NCBI GenBank assembly: GCA_003427395.1
Contig: BFEA01000190.1
Coordinates: forward strand, 450,093 to 471,017
Length of the DNA: 20,925 nucleotides
Reading direction: 5' to 3'
From: Chara braunii
Taxonomy: Eukaryota; Streptophyta; Charophyceae; Charales; Characeae
The position numbers were made by a program, and so were the translations under genes. Position 1 is the first letter of the stretch. Each line of letters starts with the position of its first letter. The notes under the pieces were generated by a model. The model was not told the origin of the DNA, ran no database searches, and saw nothing but the letters and a program-made list of their open reading frames with translations. Below, piece by piece: positions 1 to 7,474 of this stretch.

Positions 1-52
<52 letters not shown>
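1..52. repeat. (AG)n microsatellite at window edge
   Basis: A pure AG dinucleotide run of 26 units opens the window, so its true left end is unseen. Similar runs occur at 12444-12477 and 16351-16387. Confidence 0.98.
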
Positions 53-54
<2 letters not shown>

Positions 55-460
55 GCAGCATGCAGCATGTCAGTAGCAAGGAGCAGAAGGGAAGGCGGCT
101 AACCTCAAAAAAAAAAGAAAAGGTAATGTTGTATTTGAATACAAGAGTTTGTTATTTTCGAAATTCGAATAGAAAAGATACAGGTTGTGTTCAAATACAA
201 CACACAAGTGGTCTATTGGAATTGCAGTTCTATTCGAGAAAAGTGGACCCCCGCCTTTTTAATTTTGAAATGTTTCAATTTTAACTCAAGGACCGCCTCC
301 TCGGCCTCCTATGGGCAGCCACTGGTCCTCCGCAAGAAACAACTGCCTGTTCCCCATGATTCGGCCCCCCAGCAAATTCACCACTCTTCCAACTACCATT
401 CGGACCTGAACGCACGACCGACATGACCAAACGATGAAAATTTCATTCAGAGGTATAAAA

Positions 461-480
461 CGCAGCCCTGACGGGCTGCG
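461..480. repeat. Perfect 8-bp hairpin, loop TGAC
   Basis: CGCAGCCC at 461-468 and GGGCTGCG at 473-480 are exact reverse complements around a four-base loop. It starts two bases after a TATAAAA string. No poly(T) follows, so I do not call it a terminator. Confidence 0.85.
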
Positions 481-507
481 AACATGTCAAGAGGTGTCAG
501 TCTTTGG

Positions 508-530
508 GTTTCGAGAGGTGCTCTCGAAAC
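508..530. repeat. Perfect 10-bp hairpin, loop GTG
   Basis: GTTTCGAGAG at 508-517 pairs exactly with CTCTCGAAAC at 521-530 around a three-base loop. The left arm plus loop recurs at about 561 (TTTCGAGAGGTG) followed by a much weaker partner arm. Confidence 0.85.
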
Positions 531-819
531 AGATCTACCGTCCAGCCTGCAAATTTGTTATTTCGAGAGGTGGGCCGGCAGGCCTCGAATACCTCGCCAC
601 TCTAGAGAGGTGTCAGTGTCGTTAGCCAAACAATAGTGGTGTTTTTCGTGCTTTTCCAATTTTAGAGTCACCATTTCGAGGGTGTTTAGAGGCGAAACAG
701 CCAAAACTCTTTATGCACGGACTCTCAAAAATTTCTTACACCTTTCGAATTACGTTGCTGTTTTCAGAGTGTTGTGGCGAGGCCCCTTGTAACAACCTAT
801 AAACTACCCGCAAATTCAC

Positions 820-1300
820 GTTGTCGAGCGCATCAGCCCCCGAGTTTCCTCACGAAGCGGCGAGAGCCCTCCCGGCCATGTCACGCAGAAGTTTAAACAA
901 AACAAAAATCAAGAGACAACTCGGGAACGACGCAAAATATTATACGAACTGTCGAGACGACCGCGGTTGCGACGCCCCTTTGCTGCTCTAGCTAGGTGCG
1001 CCAGATGTACATCCCACGAGCCCCTACGACAGGATAAGTTCCCGCGGGGCATAAGCTTGCTTCCCTAAGGAGTTGTCACCACCCTTAGGGGCGTATCCCT
1101 ACCGAGTTACCGACCCACGTGTGAAAGCTTTTACATGTAGTTGCAGAGGTAGGTCAGCCGAGGGCGTTTGCTCGCTCGTTGTAGTACAGGTAAGCGAGGT
1201 TAGAACGCCTATTGAGCTCGGGCGTCGTCCGTTCCTTAGGGCGCTGATCTCCTAAGTACGAAGCGTACGCCGGTCGACTAGGACGGTCTCAACCAAGCGT
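820..1300 (+). repeat. Head module of copy A
   Basis: The module starts with TGTCGAGCGCATC at 822. Blocks shared with the heads of A', B and B' follow: CCCTCCCGGCC, GTGCGCCAG, CCTACGACAGGATA, a hairpin, TATCCCTACCGAG, GTTGCAGAGGT, GGCGTTT and GACTAGGACG. This is the only part in which subfamilies A and B can be aligned by eye over several hundred bases. The shared left boundary in three copies suggests a genuine element end. A string resembling a tRNA A box (TGGCCGAGTGCGCC in B, degenerate here) lies inside it, but no matching B box was found. Confidence 0.7.
1063..1090. repeat. Head hairpin of copy A with loop shared by B'
   Basis: CCCTAAGG at 1063-1070 pairs with CCTTAGGG at 1083-1090. The loop contains AGTTGTCACC. 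The same loop occurs in the B' head (reverse strand, about 20882-20891), where the stem is a different sequence (CCACC/GGTGG plus GGGAG/CTCCC). A' has the same stem as A at 15973-15980 and 15993-16000. Confidence 0.75.
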
Positions 1301-2560
1301 GAAATCACCAACTCAATCCGAGTCCCTTTCGACACCAGTCAAAAGAAAGTTATAACACCCACATATATTTACATCAAAAGAAATCGACCATAGTCGGTAG
1401 GAAGGTACATTCAATCTAAAATAGAACAACTCGAATCATCATGCGATACATCCAATAACACAAGATCAAAATAAAATCCGACCACCCCGGGTCGAATTCC
1501 ACAAAAATCATATAGCCATCAACGAGGAGTTGGCTTTCGATAATAACCTCAATGCAGTCAACAATGTAGTCGGTTTGTCTTAGTTTTGACTTGATGAGAT
1601 GCGCTGCCAAAGTTATTTATTTCATTTTACCGCCGATCTAAGATTGGACACGCACACACCCGTCTCCATACGTTTCTCAATCTTCTTGGACGACGGGCTG
1701 TTTTGCGGATGATTCTTGATCAGAGGCATTGCTTGAGGTGTTGAATGCCTCTCTCTCTAGGAAGTGGTCTGGGGTAATCCTCCTCCTCGCCCGAGCACAA
1801 AACTCGGATCTCAGAAGTCGGGCCGTCTCCACCGAATCGACAAAGTACCCCCCCGTAAAATGGTCCACTCTGGGTCGATAACAGGGTCGACTCCTAAAGC
1901 AACGAACCCTTAACCCAGATGCTTCCTGAAGAAAGAGAATGTGTTCACCATAAGTAGATTTTCAGTTGTTCCCTTCGTCCCTTGCCCAAGGTAACTCAAA
2001 CGAAAAGAGTTGGAGAACATAGAGAATGAAAACTATTTAGCCAAATAAACGTCATTCAGGAAAGAAATTACCAATCTTTGGGAAAAGACTACGTTCGTTT
2101 TACCTTATCTGCTTTATTTGATTCGAATTCGTTTTACGGTGCGCACAAAATTGATATTTTTCAAAACAACCAACCCTTTTTGGCATGCAGGCAGGTGAGA
2201 AGTCAAAAGAAGACACTCCTTTTCCATTTTCTCATGGGGGCATAATCAATCTCCTTTGCAAGCATTCGTCTACCTACCTGCACAACACACAGAGACAATA
2301 AGTTCAAGAGAAAATCAGTGCAATCCCATGCTCAAGTCAGACCTTTTCATTCACGTGCACGATACACACGACTTTCCTCCACCTTTTTAACGAACATTCA
2401 ATGAGCAGGGTCAAGCAAAGTGTGGGTTCACACATGTGTGAAGGGAAATCTGAGTCAATCAACTGATTGACCTTGAGTGATGTGGTGCCGAACGCGCTCT
2501 GGCTCACTCAAGAAAGCCAAGAAATAATATACTTGTCAAAAAAAAAAACCGCAGTCCCAA
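1300..2560 (+). repeat. A/T-rich body of copy A, paired with 14520-15765
   Basis: This non-coding stretch aligns with the reverse complement of A' nearly colinearly. Shared phrases include GACTTGATGAGA (about 1590), GATCAAGAATCATC-like DNA (its reverse complement near 1710-1730), CTACCTACCTGCACAAC (about 2269), CAATCCCATGCTCAAGTCAG (about 2321) and GGTCAAGCAAAGTGTG (about 2409). Frames are broken by stops in both copies. Several short direct repeats of CAGGCAGGT type occur. I see no gene. Confidence 0.7.
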
Positions 2561-2900
2561 GACAAATCTCAAGCTAACTGCTTATCCCATTTTGTTCCTG
2601 GCTCGCAAGTCCCACACGCGGTAGTCCCAGATTTGATGGCTGCAAGTCGCACGAGTCCCCAAAAAAATGTTGGTTCCAAGACAGTCCCAAATGGTCCCAC
2701 GTCTGTTCCAACCGGTCCCAAGTGGTCCCAAATGGTCCTACGCCACCTACCACATTGTCAACAGACCTTTGACCACAATAACTTCACGTTGCACTCCTAA
2801 AAAAAAAAACGAGTTCCACTAAACCCAACCAGTCCCAAGACTGCCGCTGTGACCACATACGCCCCGCGCCAATCCCAACTGGTCCTAGGCAGCTCCAGAT
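2560..2900 (+). repeat. GGTCCCA-rich patch in copy A
   Basis: About a dozen spaced copies of GTCCCAA/GGTCCCA occur, for example around 2563, 2676, 2690, 2717, 2727 and 2737, often about 10-11 bases apart. The corresponding part of A' (reverse strand, about 14160-14400) is rich in the same heptamer. The local order of units differs between the copies, as expected for a short-unit repeat that expands and contracts. Confidence 0.6.
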
Positions 2901-3160
2901 GGGCCGGTACCACTGCCACAAGAGTCGAGGCAATCCCAACCCCCAACATTCGCTCATCACGTAGATTTCATAGTGTTGCGCGCGTCAACTGCCACCGTGT
3001 CACGTTGCTGCCGCCGCACACTCAAACTCTGGTAGCACAACCTCATCAAACAAAACAGATGCCGCGCCGTAGAAAAAAAAACTCCACCGCTGCCGTTCCG
3101 TAAATCCCTGTTGTCATGTCGCTAGTCCAGCAACATTTCCACACCAAAGAAAAAAAAACA

Positions 3161-3480
3161 AGTGTCGCCACGACACAAGTCCGACAACACTTCCCTGCCA
3201 AAAAAAAAAATCAAGTGTCGTCGCGCCTCAAATCTGGTAGCACTTCCCTGCCAAAAAAAAAATCAAGTGTCGCCGTGCCGCAAGTCTGGCAGCATTTCCT
3301 CCCCCCCCCAAAAAAAATCAAGTGTCGTCGCGCCGCAAATCCGGCGGCACTGCCCTGCCAAAAGAAAAATCAAGTGTCGTCGTGCTGCAAGTCCGACAAC
3401 ACTTCCCCTCCAAAAGAAAAATCAAGTGTCGTCGCGCCGCAAGTCCAGCAGCACTTTCCTGCACTGCCGCAATAGCCGTC
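3161..3480 (+). repeat. 52-bp tandem array, six copies, with poly(A) tracts
   Basis: The phrase AGTGTCG begins units at about 3161, 3214, 3266, 3321, 3373 and 3425, giving periods of 53, 52, 55, 52 and 52. Each unit contains a CGCCGCAAGTCCG-like part, CAGCACTTCCCTGCC and a run of 4-11 A bases before ATCAAGTG. On the reverse strand the core is GGAAGTGCTGCC, the same core as in the A' array (about 13634 and 13685) and in the B' 115-bp array. The high A and C content gives spurious open frames rich in lysine, serine and proline; these are not genes. Confidence 0.9.
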
Positions 3481-3829
3481 GTCGACGCCGCATTACCCGG
3501 ACAGCACCTCCCCAGCGCGTAAAAAAAATGGTTGCCAGCAACGCCGCACCGCTCGTGCAACACCTCCCGAGTACTGCTGTTATGGCCGCGGATGACGCCG
3601 TGCCACAACACCTTCCCAACGCCGCAGCGTCGTCGTCGCCCCCTATCGCATCTCACAGCCGCTCCTCGCTACGCTGCCGTAAATCCCCCTACACCAGCTA
3701 GCCATTGGATGAAGCAGAGTGCTCCAGCCAGGCTATGGCTGTCTCCTCCTCCTCGCCGCACTCCACTGCCATCCGCTAGCTCCGTCTGCAGCACTCTTGC
3801 CTCCTCTCCAACACTCCAGCAATGAGGCA

Positions 3830-4044
3830 AGTGTGTTGTCGCACACTGACTGCTGGAGGCAATTGTGAGGCAGTTGGAGGACAAGTGCTTCTTTTGTAGT
3901 GGATGAGGAGGGCAGCAGCGGCCTCAGCTGCCCCCACACAAAATTTGTCACTTGTCTGGGGCCCTTAATCTCAGCACGATCAAGGGTCTGAGGTCGTCGC
4001 ACCTCAGCCACACACTTAGGGAGGCAGTTACCCTCAACTGCCTC
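3830..4044. repeat. Hairpin run in copy A, first part
   Basis: Consecutive stem-loops are visible. AGTGTG/CACACT lies at 3830-3847. A nested structure follows, with outer arms ACAAGTG (3881-3887) and CACTTGT (3949-3955) and inner arms GGGCAGC (3910-3916) and GCTGCCC (3927-3933). CCCTT/AAGGG lies at 3962-3986, CTGAGGT/ACCTCAG at 3988-4007, and GAGGCAGTT/AACTGCCTC at 4021-4044. All listed arms are exact. The sequence is not obviously alignable to the hairpin run of A', although both lie roughly 2.8-3.5 kb from the terminus. Confidence 0.75.
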
Positions 4045-4202
4045 GTACCTTTTTTCCTTTTTTCTCTGTACCCAGCAATTTATCAAGTGCAGGTACGTCA
4101 CATAAGTGGTTGTACACAGTCACTTTCCCCCCTGTCCCTTCAAGTTACAGGCTTGGCCTTAATAGCCACATTCAGGTCAATTTAGCCTGTACTTGAAGCA
4201 CG

Positions 4203-4226
4203 GCCATGGCCACGTTCGTGGCTGTG
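4203..4226. repeat. GGCC-rich hairpin, anchor between A and A'
   Basis: GCCATGGCCACG at 4203-4214 can pair with CGTGGCTGTGGC at 4217-4228 if two G-T pairs are allowed. A' has a related structure at about 12971-12995 on the reverse strand, with GGCCGC/GCGGCC arms around CCACATTC. Both are followed by a polypyrimidine stretch. Confidence 0.65.
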
Positions 4227-4259
4227 GCTGTTGCTTTCCTCTCCTTTGCATTTCTTCTG

Positions 4260-4282
4260 CCCTCCCCTGAAAACGGGGAGGG
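4260..4282. repeat. Perfect 8-bp hairpin CCCTCCCC/GGGGAGGG
   Basis: The arms at 4260-4267 and 4275-4282 are exact reverse complements around TGAAAAC. Confidence 0.85.
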
Positions 4283-4311
4283 TAGTTGTCAGGTTAGGAG
4301 AGGTAGGGAAA

Positions 4312-4377
4312 CAACTCGTGAAAATTCATGAGTTCAAATCCCGACAGGCTCAGAGCGGGGTGCAAAAAGTACCCCGC
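4312..4377. repeat. Two adjacent hairpins with a B-box-like string
   Basis: AACTCGTGAA (about 4313) pairs with TTCATGAGTT (about 4325) with one G-T pair. GCGGGGT at 4355-4361 pairs exactly with ACCCCGC at 4371-4377. Between them lies GAGTTCAAATCCCG, which resembles a tRNA B box. No convincing A box or cloverleaf precedes it, and a short poly(A) follows at about 4390. A tRNA-derived SINE remnant is possible but unproven. Confidence 0.55.
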
Positions 4378-4559
4378 CTTAAATGATTTAAAAAAAAACA
4401 TTCGCTCAATAAACAAATCTGAAACAATTCAAGCGTATGGCCTATGTGCCTGGCTACCTACAGAAAAAATTTCAAGGCGGACAAAATTGGTTTACACCAA
4501 CAAAACAATATTGGCGCAAACCAAAAAAATACACATTTTCATAAAATTTGTTCCCATTG

Positions 4560-4720
4560 TTTCGTTTCCTTTTTTTTTTCTTTTCTTTTTTTTTCTTTTT
4601 CTTCTCCCCCCCTGACAACAGAGAGACAGCTGGTAGGTCGGGAGGAGGAGGTCCTCCTCTCTCCCATCCTCTCATTTCTCTCTTTCTCCATCTCTACTCA
4701 ACTCCCACAGTTCCTCCTCC
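4560..4720. repeat. Polypyrimidine tract in copy A
   Basis: Long T runs broken by C (about 4569-4607), followed by C/T-rich DNA. Open frames here code only for phenylalanine- and leucine-rich or lysine-rich strings and are not genes. Confidence 0.85.
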
Positions 4721-4773
4721 ACGCGTGTGTCGTGAGCCGCGAGATTCAAGATCTCGTTGTCATGAATATTCGT

Positions 4774-4821
4774 GTCTTCTGAGTGAGGAGCTAAACATGC
4801 TCCCACACAGCCTCAGAAGAC
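4774..4821. repeat. Nested hairpin followed by T-rich DNA
   Basis: GTCTTCTGAG (4774-4783) pairs exactly with CTCAGAAGAC (4812-4821). Inside it, GGAGC (4787-4791) pairs with GCTCC (4799-4803). T runs follow at about 4823-4840. A smaller hairpin, GAGAT/ATCTC, lies just upstream at 4741-4755. Confidence 0.75.
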
Positions 4822-4888
4822 TGTTTTTGTGCTTTTTGTTCCTACGAGGTTGTTGCCTCATTTTTTCTTTTTTTTCTTTTTTTTGAAA

Positions 4889-4912
4889 TGTCGTTGGCGT
4901 AAGCCAACGACA
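4889..4912. repeat. 10-bp hairpin, copy A version of the co-varying stem
   Basis: TGTCGTTGGC (4889-4898) pairs exactly with GCCAACGACA (4903-4912) around GTAA. The A' counterpart at 11923-11946 keeps the inner CGTTGGC/GCCAACG but differs at three outer pairs on both arms. Both lie next to a T-rich tract in element orientation. Confidence 0.85.
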
Positions 4913-4967
4913 CTATGTCAATACCACGCCTCGCTGACGTTTCTCCCCCGCTTCCTTTCAAGGAGCG

Positions 4968-5600
4968 GTGTCGGTGCGAATACCCTTACAAGGGTGTCCG
5001 CCATGATTTTTGCAAGTGACAGAAAATAAGTCTGATTTAAAAGTAAGTATCCCTCGTGAGGCGCGGCTGCGCCAGTGGTTTACGTTGGCTGGACAAGTAA
5101 CTAAGAGTAGAGAGTGTGTGGGCGCGCAGAATTGAGGCGCGCGTGATCTTTCATTTTTGGTTGATGATTGTGAAAGTCGGCGTAGTTGCCGACCATATTT
5201 TATTCTTGCAAATAAACAGGGATTAGAAAGATTACGTTTCATTGATTAATGTGCTTACCTGTGACTTGTGCGCACGTACGGAGGACGACATCGATAACAG
5301 TGCGACTTGGAAATGTCTCGATAGATCCGCGCGTTGCACAGTATCCGCTTATATAGGGGTCTGCTAGTACTAAACTCAACTTTGGACCTAGCACTATTGG
5401 TTACAGCGCCGGACTTTTATAAGAGAGACTCAAGGATCGAGATTGAGCGGCGACAGTGCGCGATACCAGAGTGGCGCAAAAGGGACCGAGGGGTTGAGGG
5501 CCCGGCGGGCCTATCCCTCCTTGGTTTTGCCATCGGTGGCGTTAGAACGATGTTAGCGGTCTCTTTTTTTTTTTCCGCTTTATTATATTCTGACGATTAA
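4968..5600 (+). repeat. Tail module C of copy A
   Basis: The module matches the reverse complement of about 9425-10053. It opens with a hairpin around GAATACCCT/AGGGTGTCC, then ATTTTTGCA and TGACAG. Shared blocks follow: AAGTAAGT, GAGTAGAG, GTGGGCGCGCAG and a GCGCGC stem-loop (5122-5142). A hairpin with GTCGGC (5176-5181) and GCCGAC (5188-5193) comes next, then TTATATAG-like DNA, CTAGTACTA, AAGGGACCGAGGGGTTGAGGG and CCTTGGTTTTG. T runs lie at about 5562-5572. The right boundary is vague. No open frame is conserved between the two copies. Confidence 0.75.
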
Positions 5601-6424
5601 AATTTTCTAAATAGTTTATTATTTAACGTCATGTTAGTTTTATTTTTATGCCCCAGCGTCCCTTGGCTTAGACGCAACGTTGGACTTAGTGGCCGTCTCG
5701 GCAGTCGATGACCATGCGCACGCGCCTCTTTGACGGGCCCGTTCGGATTCTGCGTGTTCGGGGAGTTAGCAAAATTCCCGTGCCCTGCCCGTCTTGGAAG
5801 GCTGGCCGAGGAGTTCAACGTGCATGCAAGCTGGCGGGAGCCGGGCCCGCAAGGAGGAAAAAAACAGGATGATGGGGGCGATGTGGGTGCAATCCGTCGC
5901 CCACCGTCGGTTGTGAGAGGTTTACATGTGAGCGTGTCCAGGGGACAGTAGAGCGGAGCGGCTGGGATGTTGTAGGAACCGCTGCAGCAACCGCCCACGT
6001 AAAGACCCCCCCTTCGGTCTTGAGAGTTCTACTACGACCACCGAGATCTGCACTGGGACTGCTGTCCCTTAGGCCAATGTTGTAGGCTCACGACAAGGCT
6101 GCACTCCCCTGCTTCCCATAGAACTGGGGTGGCCAGGATAGCCGTGTGCAGGTCGTGCGCCTCTGCATTATCCGCTGGTGGGAGGTTTCACCCAACAGGT
6201 AAGTTGACATATTCTCCTCGACGGATCCCGATTTCCTGTGATCATCGGCCAGCTGTTTGCTTCGCTCGATAGGTGCGCTTGGTTGTGTCGGGGTTGGATC
6301 GTAGCTCGACGTAGAGGTGAACAAAGGGGCATGGGAGAGCAGGAGTTGAGGCCAATGGAGTGCTGAAAAGACAAAAGGGACCTAGACGAGCTTCTACGCA
6401 GGTGCATGCGCAGAAGGGGAAGGC
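5600..6424. other. Spacer between copy A and copy B, no gene seen
   Basis: This GC-moderate DNA has no counterpart I can find in the window. Open frames of 73-133 codons overlap on both strands without recognisable domains. A CAGGTAAGT string at about 6198 could be a splice donor, but no partner exons were found. It may be host DNA that separates two element copies. Confidence 0.4.
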
Positions 6425-6426
6425 AC

Positions 6427-6870
6427 TGTCGAGCGCATCGGTCCGGCACCACTCAAGGGCAGCACGGGACCCTCCCGGCCGCGTCACACAGGAGTTGGGT
6501 TTCAATCCTTCATCGCAAATATACATGGAGCTTCCGCAAAGCCGCTCTGGCCGAGTGCGCCAGCCATACCTCTCGCGAGCCCCTACGACAGGATAGGACC
6601 TACGTGAGGTACGACTTACCTCCACCTTACGGGAGCTATTACTTCCCTTCGGTGGGCATATCCCCGCCGAGCTACCAGTCCACAGTACGAAAGTTAATCA
6701 GTTGCAATCGCAGAGGTGGACCAGCCGATGGCGTTTCTAGTTCGCTGTAGCATAGGGGGTACGCGCAGCACTACGCCTCTATCGGACCCGCACGCGAACC
6801 AACATCTTGGGGGGGCTGAGGTCCCAAGCACGGCTCATCAACGATCGACTAGGACGTATCCCACACGCCA
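6427..6870 (+). repeat. Head module of copy B
   Basis: It carries the same ordered blocks as the A head: CCCTCCCGGCC, GTGCGCCAG, CCTACGACAGGATA, a hairpin, TATCCCCGCCGAG, TCGCAGAGGTGGACCAGCCG and GACTAGGACG. The hairpin at 6622-6655 uses CCACC/GGTGG outer arms and GGGAG against CTTCCC inside. GCTCTGGCCGAGTGCGCCAGC resembles a tRNA A box region, but no B box lies at the right distance. Confidence 0.7.
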
Positions 6871-7027
6871 TGCGCACACCATTATAAAGAACATAAAAGT
6901 AAAATACACACACAACATACGCCCGAAACGACACAACACAAACAACGCGACAACGCTCCTAGTCCCTCGGTAGCTATCCCATAACTTCCCGATGCAGAAT
7001 CATATAGGCGTCGCGCGCGAAACTTAG

Positions 7028-7034
7028 TATAAAA
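7028..7034 (+). promoter_or_regulatory. TATAAAA box-like site conserved in B and B'
   Basis: TATAAAA within AGTATAAAACCGC is kept in B' (reverse strand, 20482-20488). It sits upstream of the conserved hairpin set at 7186-7331. It could be a core promoter for a non-coding transcript, but no start site can be shown from sequence. Confidence 0.3.
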
Positions 7035-7185
7035 CCGCGCGGACGCAGGGCTTCCTCATATCGACTTGCAATGCAAGCCGGCGCAAGCAGTCACAATGAT
7101 GGCGTACTATGTAGTGCCCATAACCAAGCGGTCCCTCGTGGATCCGAGTACCGCTTATGATACTCAAGTGTCAGACTCGAAGTGT

Positions 7186-7207
7186 CGTGAGGGTCTACTC
7201 CCTCACG
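7186..7207. repeat. Hairpin CGTGAGGG/CCCTCACG in copy B
   Basis: The arms at 7186-7193 and 7200-7207 are exact around TCTACT, and one more T-A pair extends them. B' keeps the loop and all but one pair of the stem (near 20308-20331). Confidence 0.8.
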
Positions 7208-7212
7208 ATATT

Positions 7213-7236
7213 GCACGGCTGAAGGAATAGCCATGC
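7213..7236. repeat. Hairpin GCACGGCT/AGCCATGC in copy B
   Basis: The arms pair except for one C-A contact on the + strand, which becomes G-T on the - strand. B' has a fully paired version (GCACGGCT with AGCCGTGC) around the same loop, GAAGGAAT. Confidence 0.75.
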
Positions 7237-7290
7237 GGCCGCCGCGAGACCTCAGACCTTCGACTGGAGTGTCTCGGCAGGCAAGGCAAA

Positions 7291-7331
7291 TAGGCTCTGC
7301 GCGGGGGAAAATTCCTTCTATGCAGAGCCTA
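7291..7331. repeat. 10-bp hairpin TAGGCTCTGC/GCAGAGCCTA in copy B
   Basis: The arms at 7291-7300 and 7322-7331 are exact. A smaller GGAA/TTCC pairing lies in the loop. B' keeps it with one G-to-A change that leaves a wobble pair on one strand (20187-20226 region). Confidence 0.85.
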
Positions 7332-7474
7332 GGGTTTGGGATGTAATGGACAAGGACCTGGAATCCCGGCCTAGGACCAAGGTCCGACGAAGAATTCCGA
7401 AAAAGTATACAATTAAGAGGCGGGGGTTTTCTGCCGACCTCAACCCCTATTTAACCCTTAATACGCTGACCCCT

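Larger units (their letters stand above)
53..819. other. Left flank of copy A, no gene; small hairpin cluster
   Basis: No coding region is supported here. The stretch contains several TTCGA-rich segments, a TATAAAA box-like string at 453-459 and two perfect hairpins listed separately. The phrase GAGGTGTCAGT occurs twice (about 491 and 606), and TTTCGAGAGGTG occurs twice (about 510 and 561), so it is a small degenerate repeat cluster. It does not match the sequence outside A' beyond about 16235, which is why I place the edge of A near 820. Confidence 0.5.
820..5600 (+). mobile_element. Copy A: large non-coding hairpin-rich repeat element (+)
   Basis: This segment matches the reverse complement of about 9420-16228 in the same order. 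Anchors include the terminus at 822 against 16227, a head hairpin at 1063-1090 against 15973-16000, an identical 26-base stretch at 1477-1502 against 15560-15585, and a 16-base match at about 2269-2285 against 14774-14789. Further anchors are a GGCC-rich hairpin at about 4202 against about 12992, a 10-bp hairpin at 4889-4912 against 11923-11946, and the tail module at 4968-5550 against 9450-10053. Distances from the terminus agree closely: 1447 against 1438 bases to the anchor near 2269. No coding frame, reverse transcriptase or transposase motif was recognised. The copies are diverged, with many substitutions and small gaps, so the duplication is not recent. The class is unknown: it could be a non-autonomous transposable element or a segmental duplication. 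Confidence 0.75.

Noticed and set aside
3116-3701. Lysine-, serine- and proline-rich frames of 119 and 179 codons
   Set aside because: They are translations of the 52-bp tandem array in two frames, with lysines from poly(A) tracts. A 52-base period shifts frame between units, so no repeated protein is encoded in one frame.
4355-4395. Bacterial-type terminator from the GCGGGGT/ACCCCGC hairpin
   Set aside because: It is followed by A-rich, not T-rich, DNA on +, and the context is eukaryotic.
4280-4400. tRNA-derived SINE with GAGTTCAAATCCCG
   Set aside because: Only the B-box-like string fits. No A box or cloverleaf upstream; kept only as a possibility in the hairpin entry.
6535-6600. tRNA gene suggested by GCTCTGGCCGAGTGCGCC in the head of B
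   Set aside because: Only the A-box-like string fits. There is no anticodon arm or B box downstream, and the string is degenerate in copy A.
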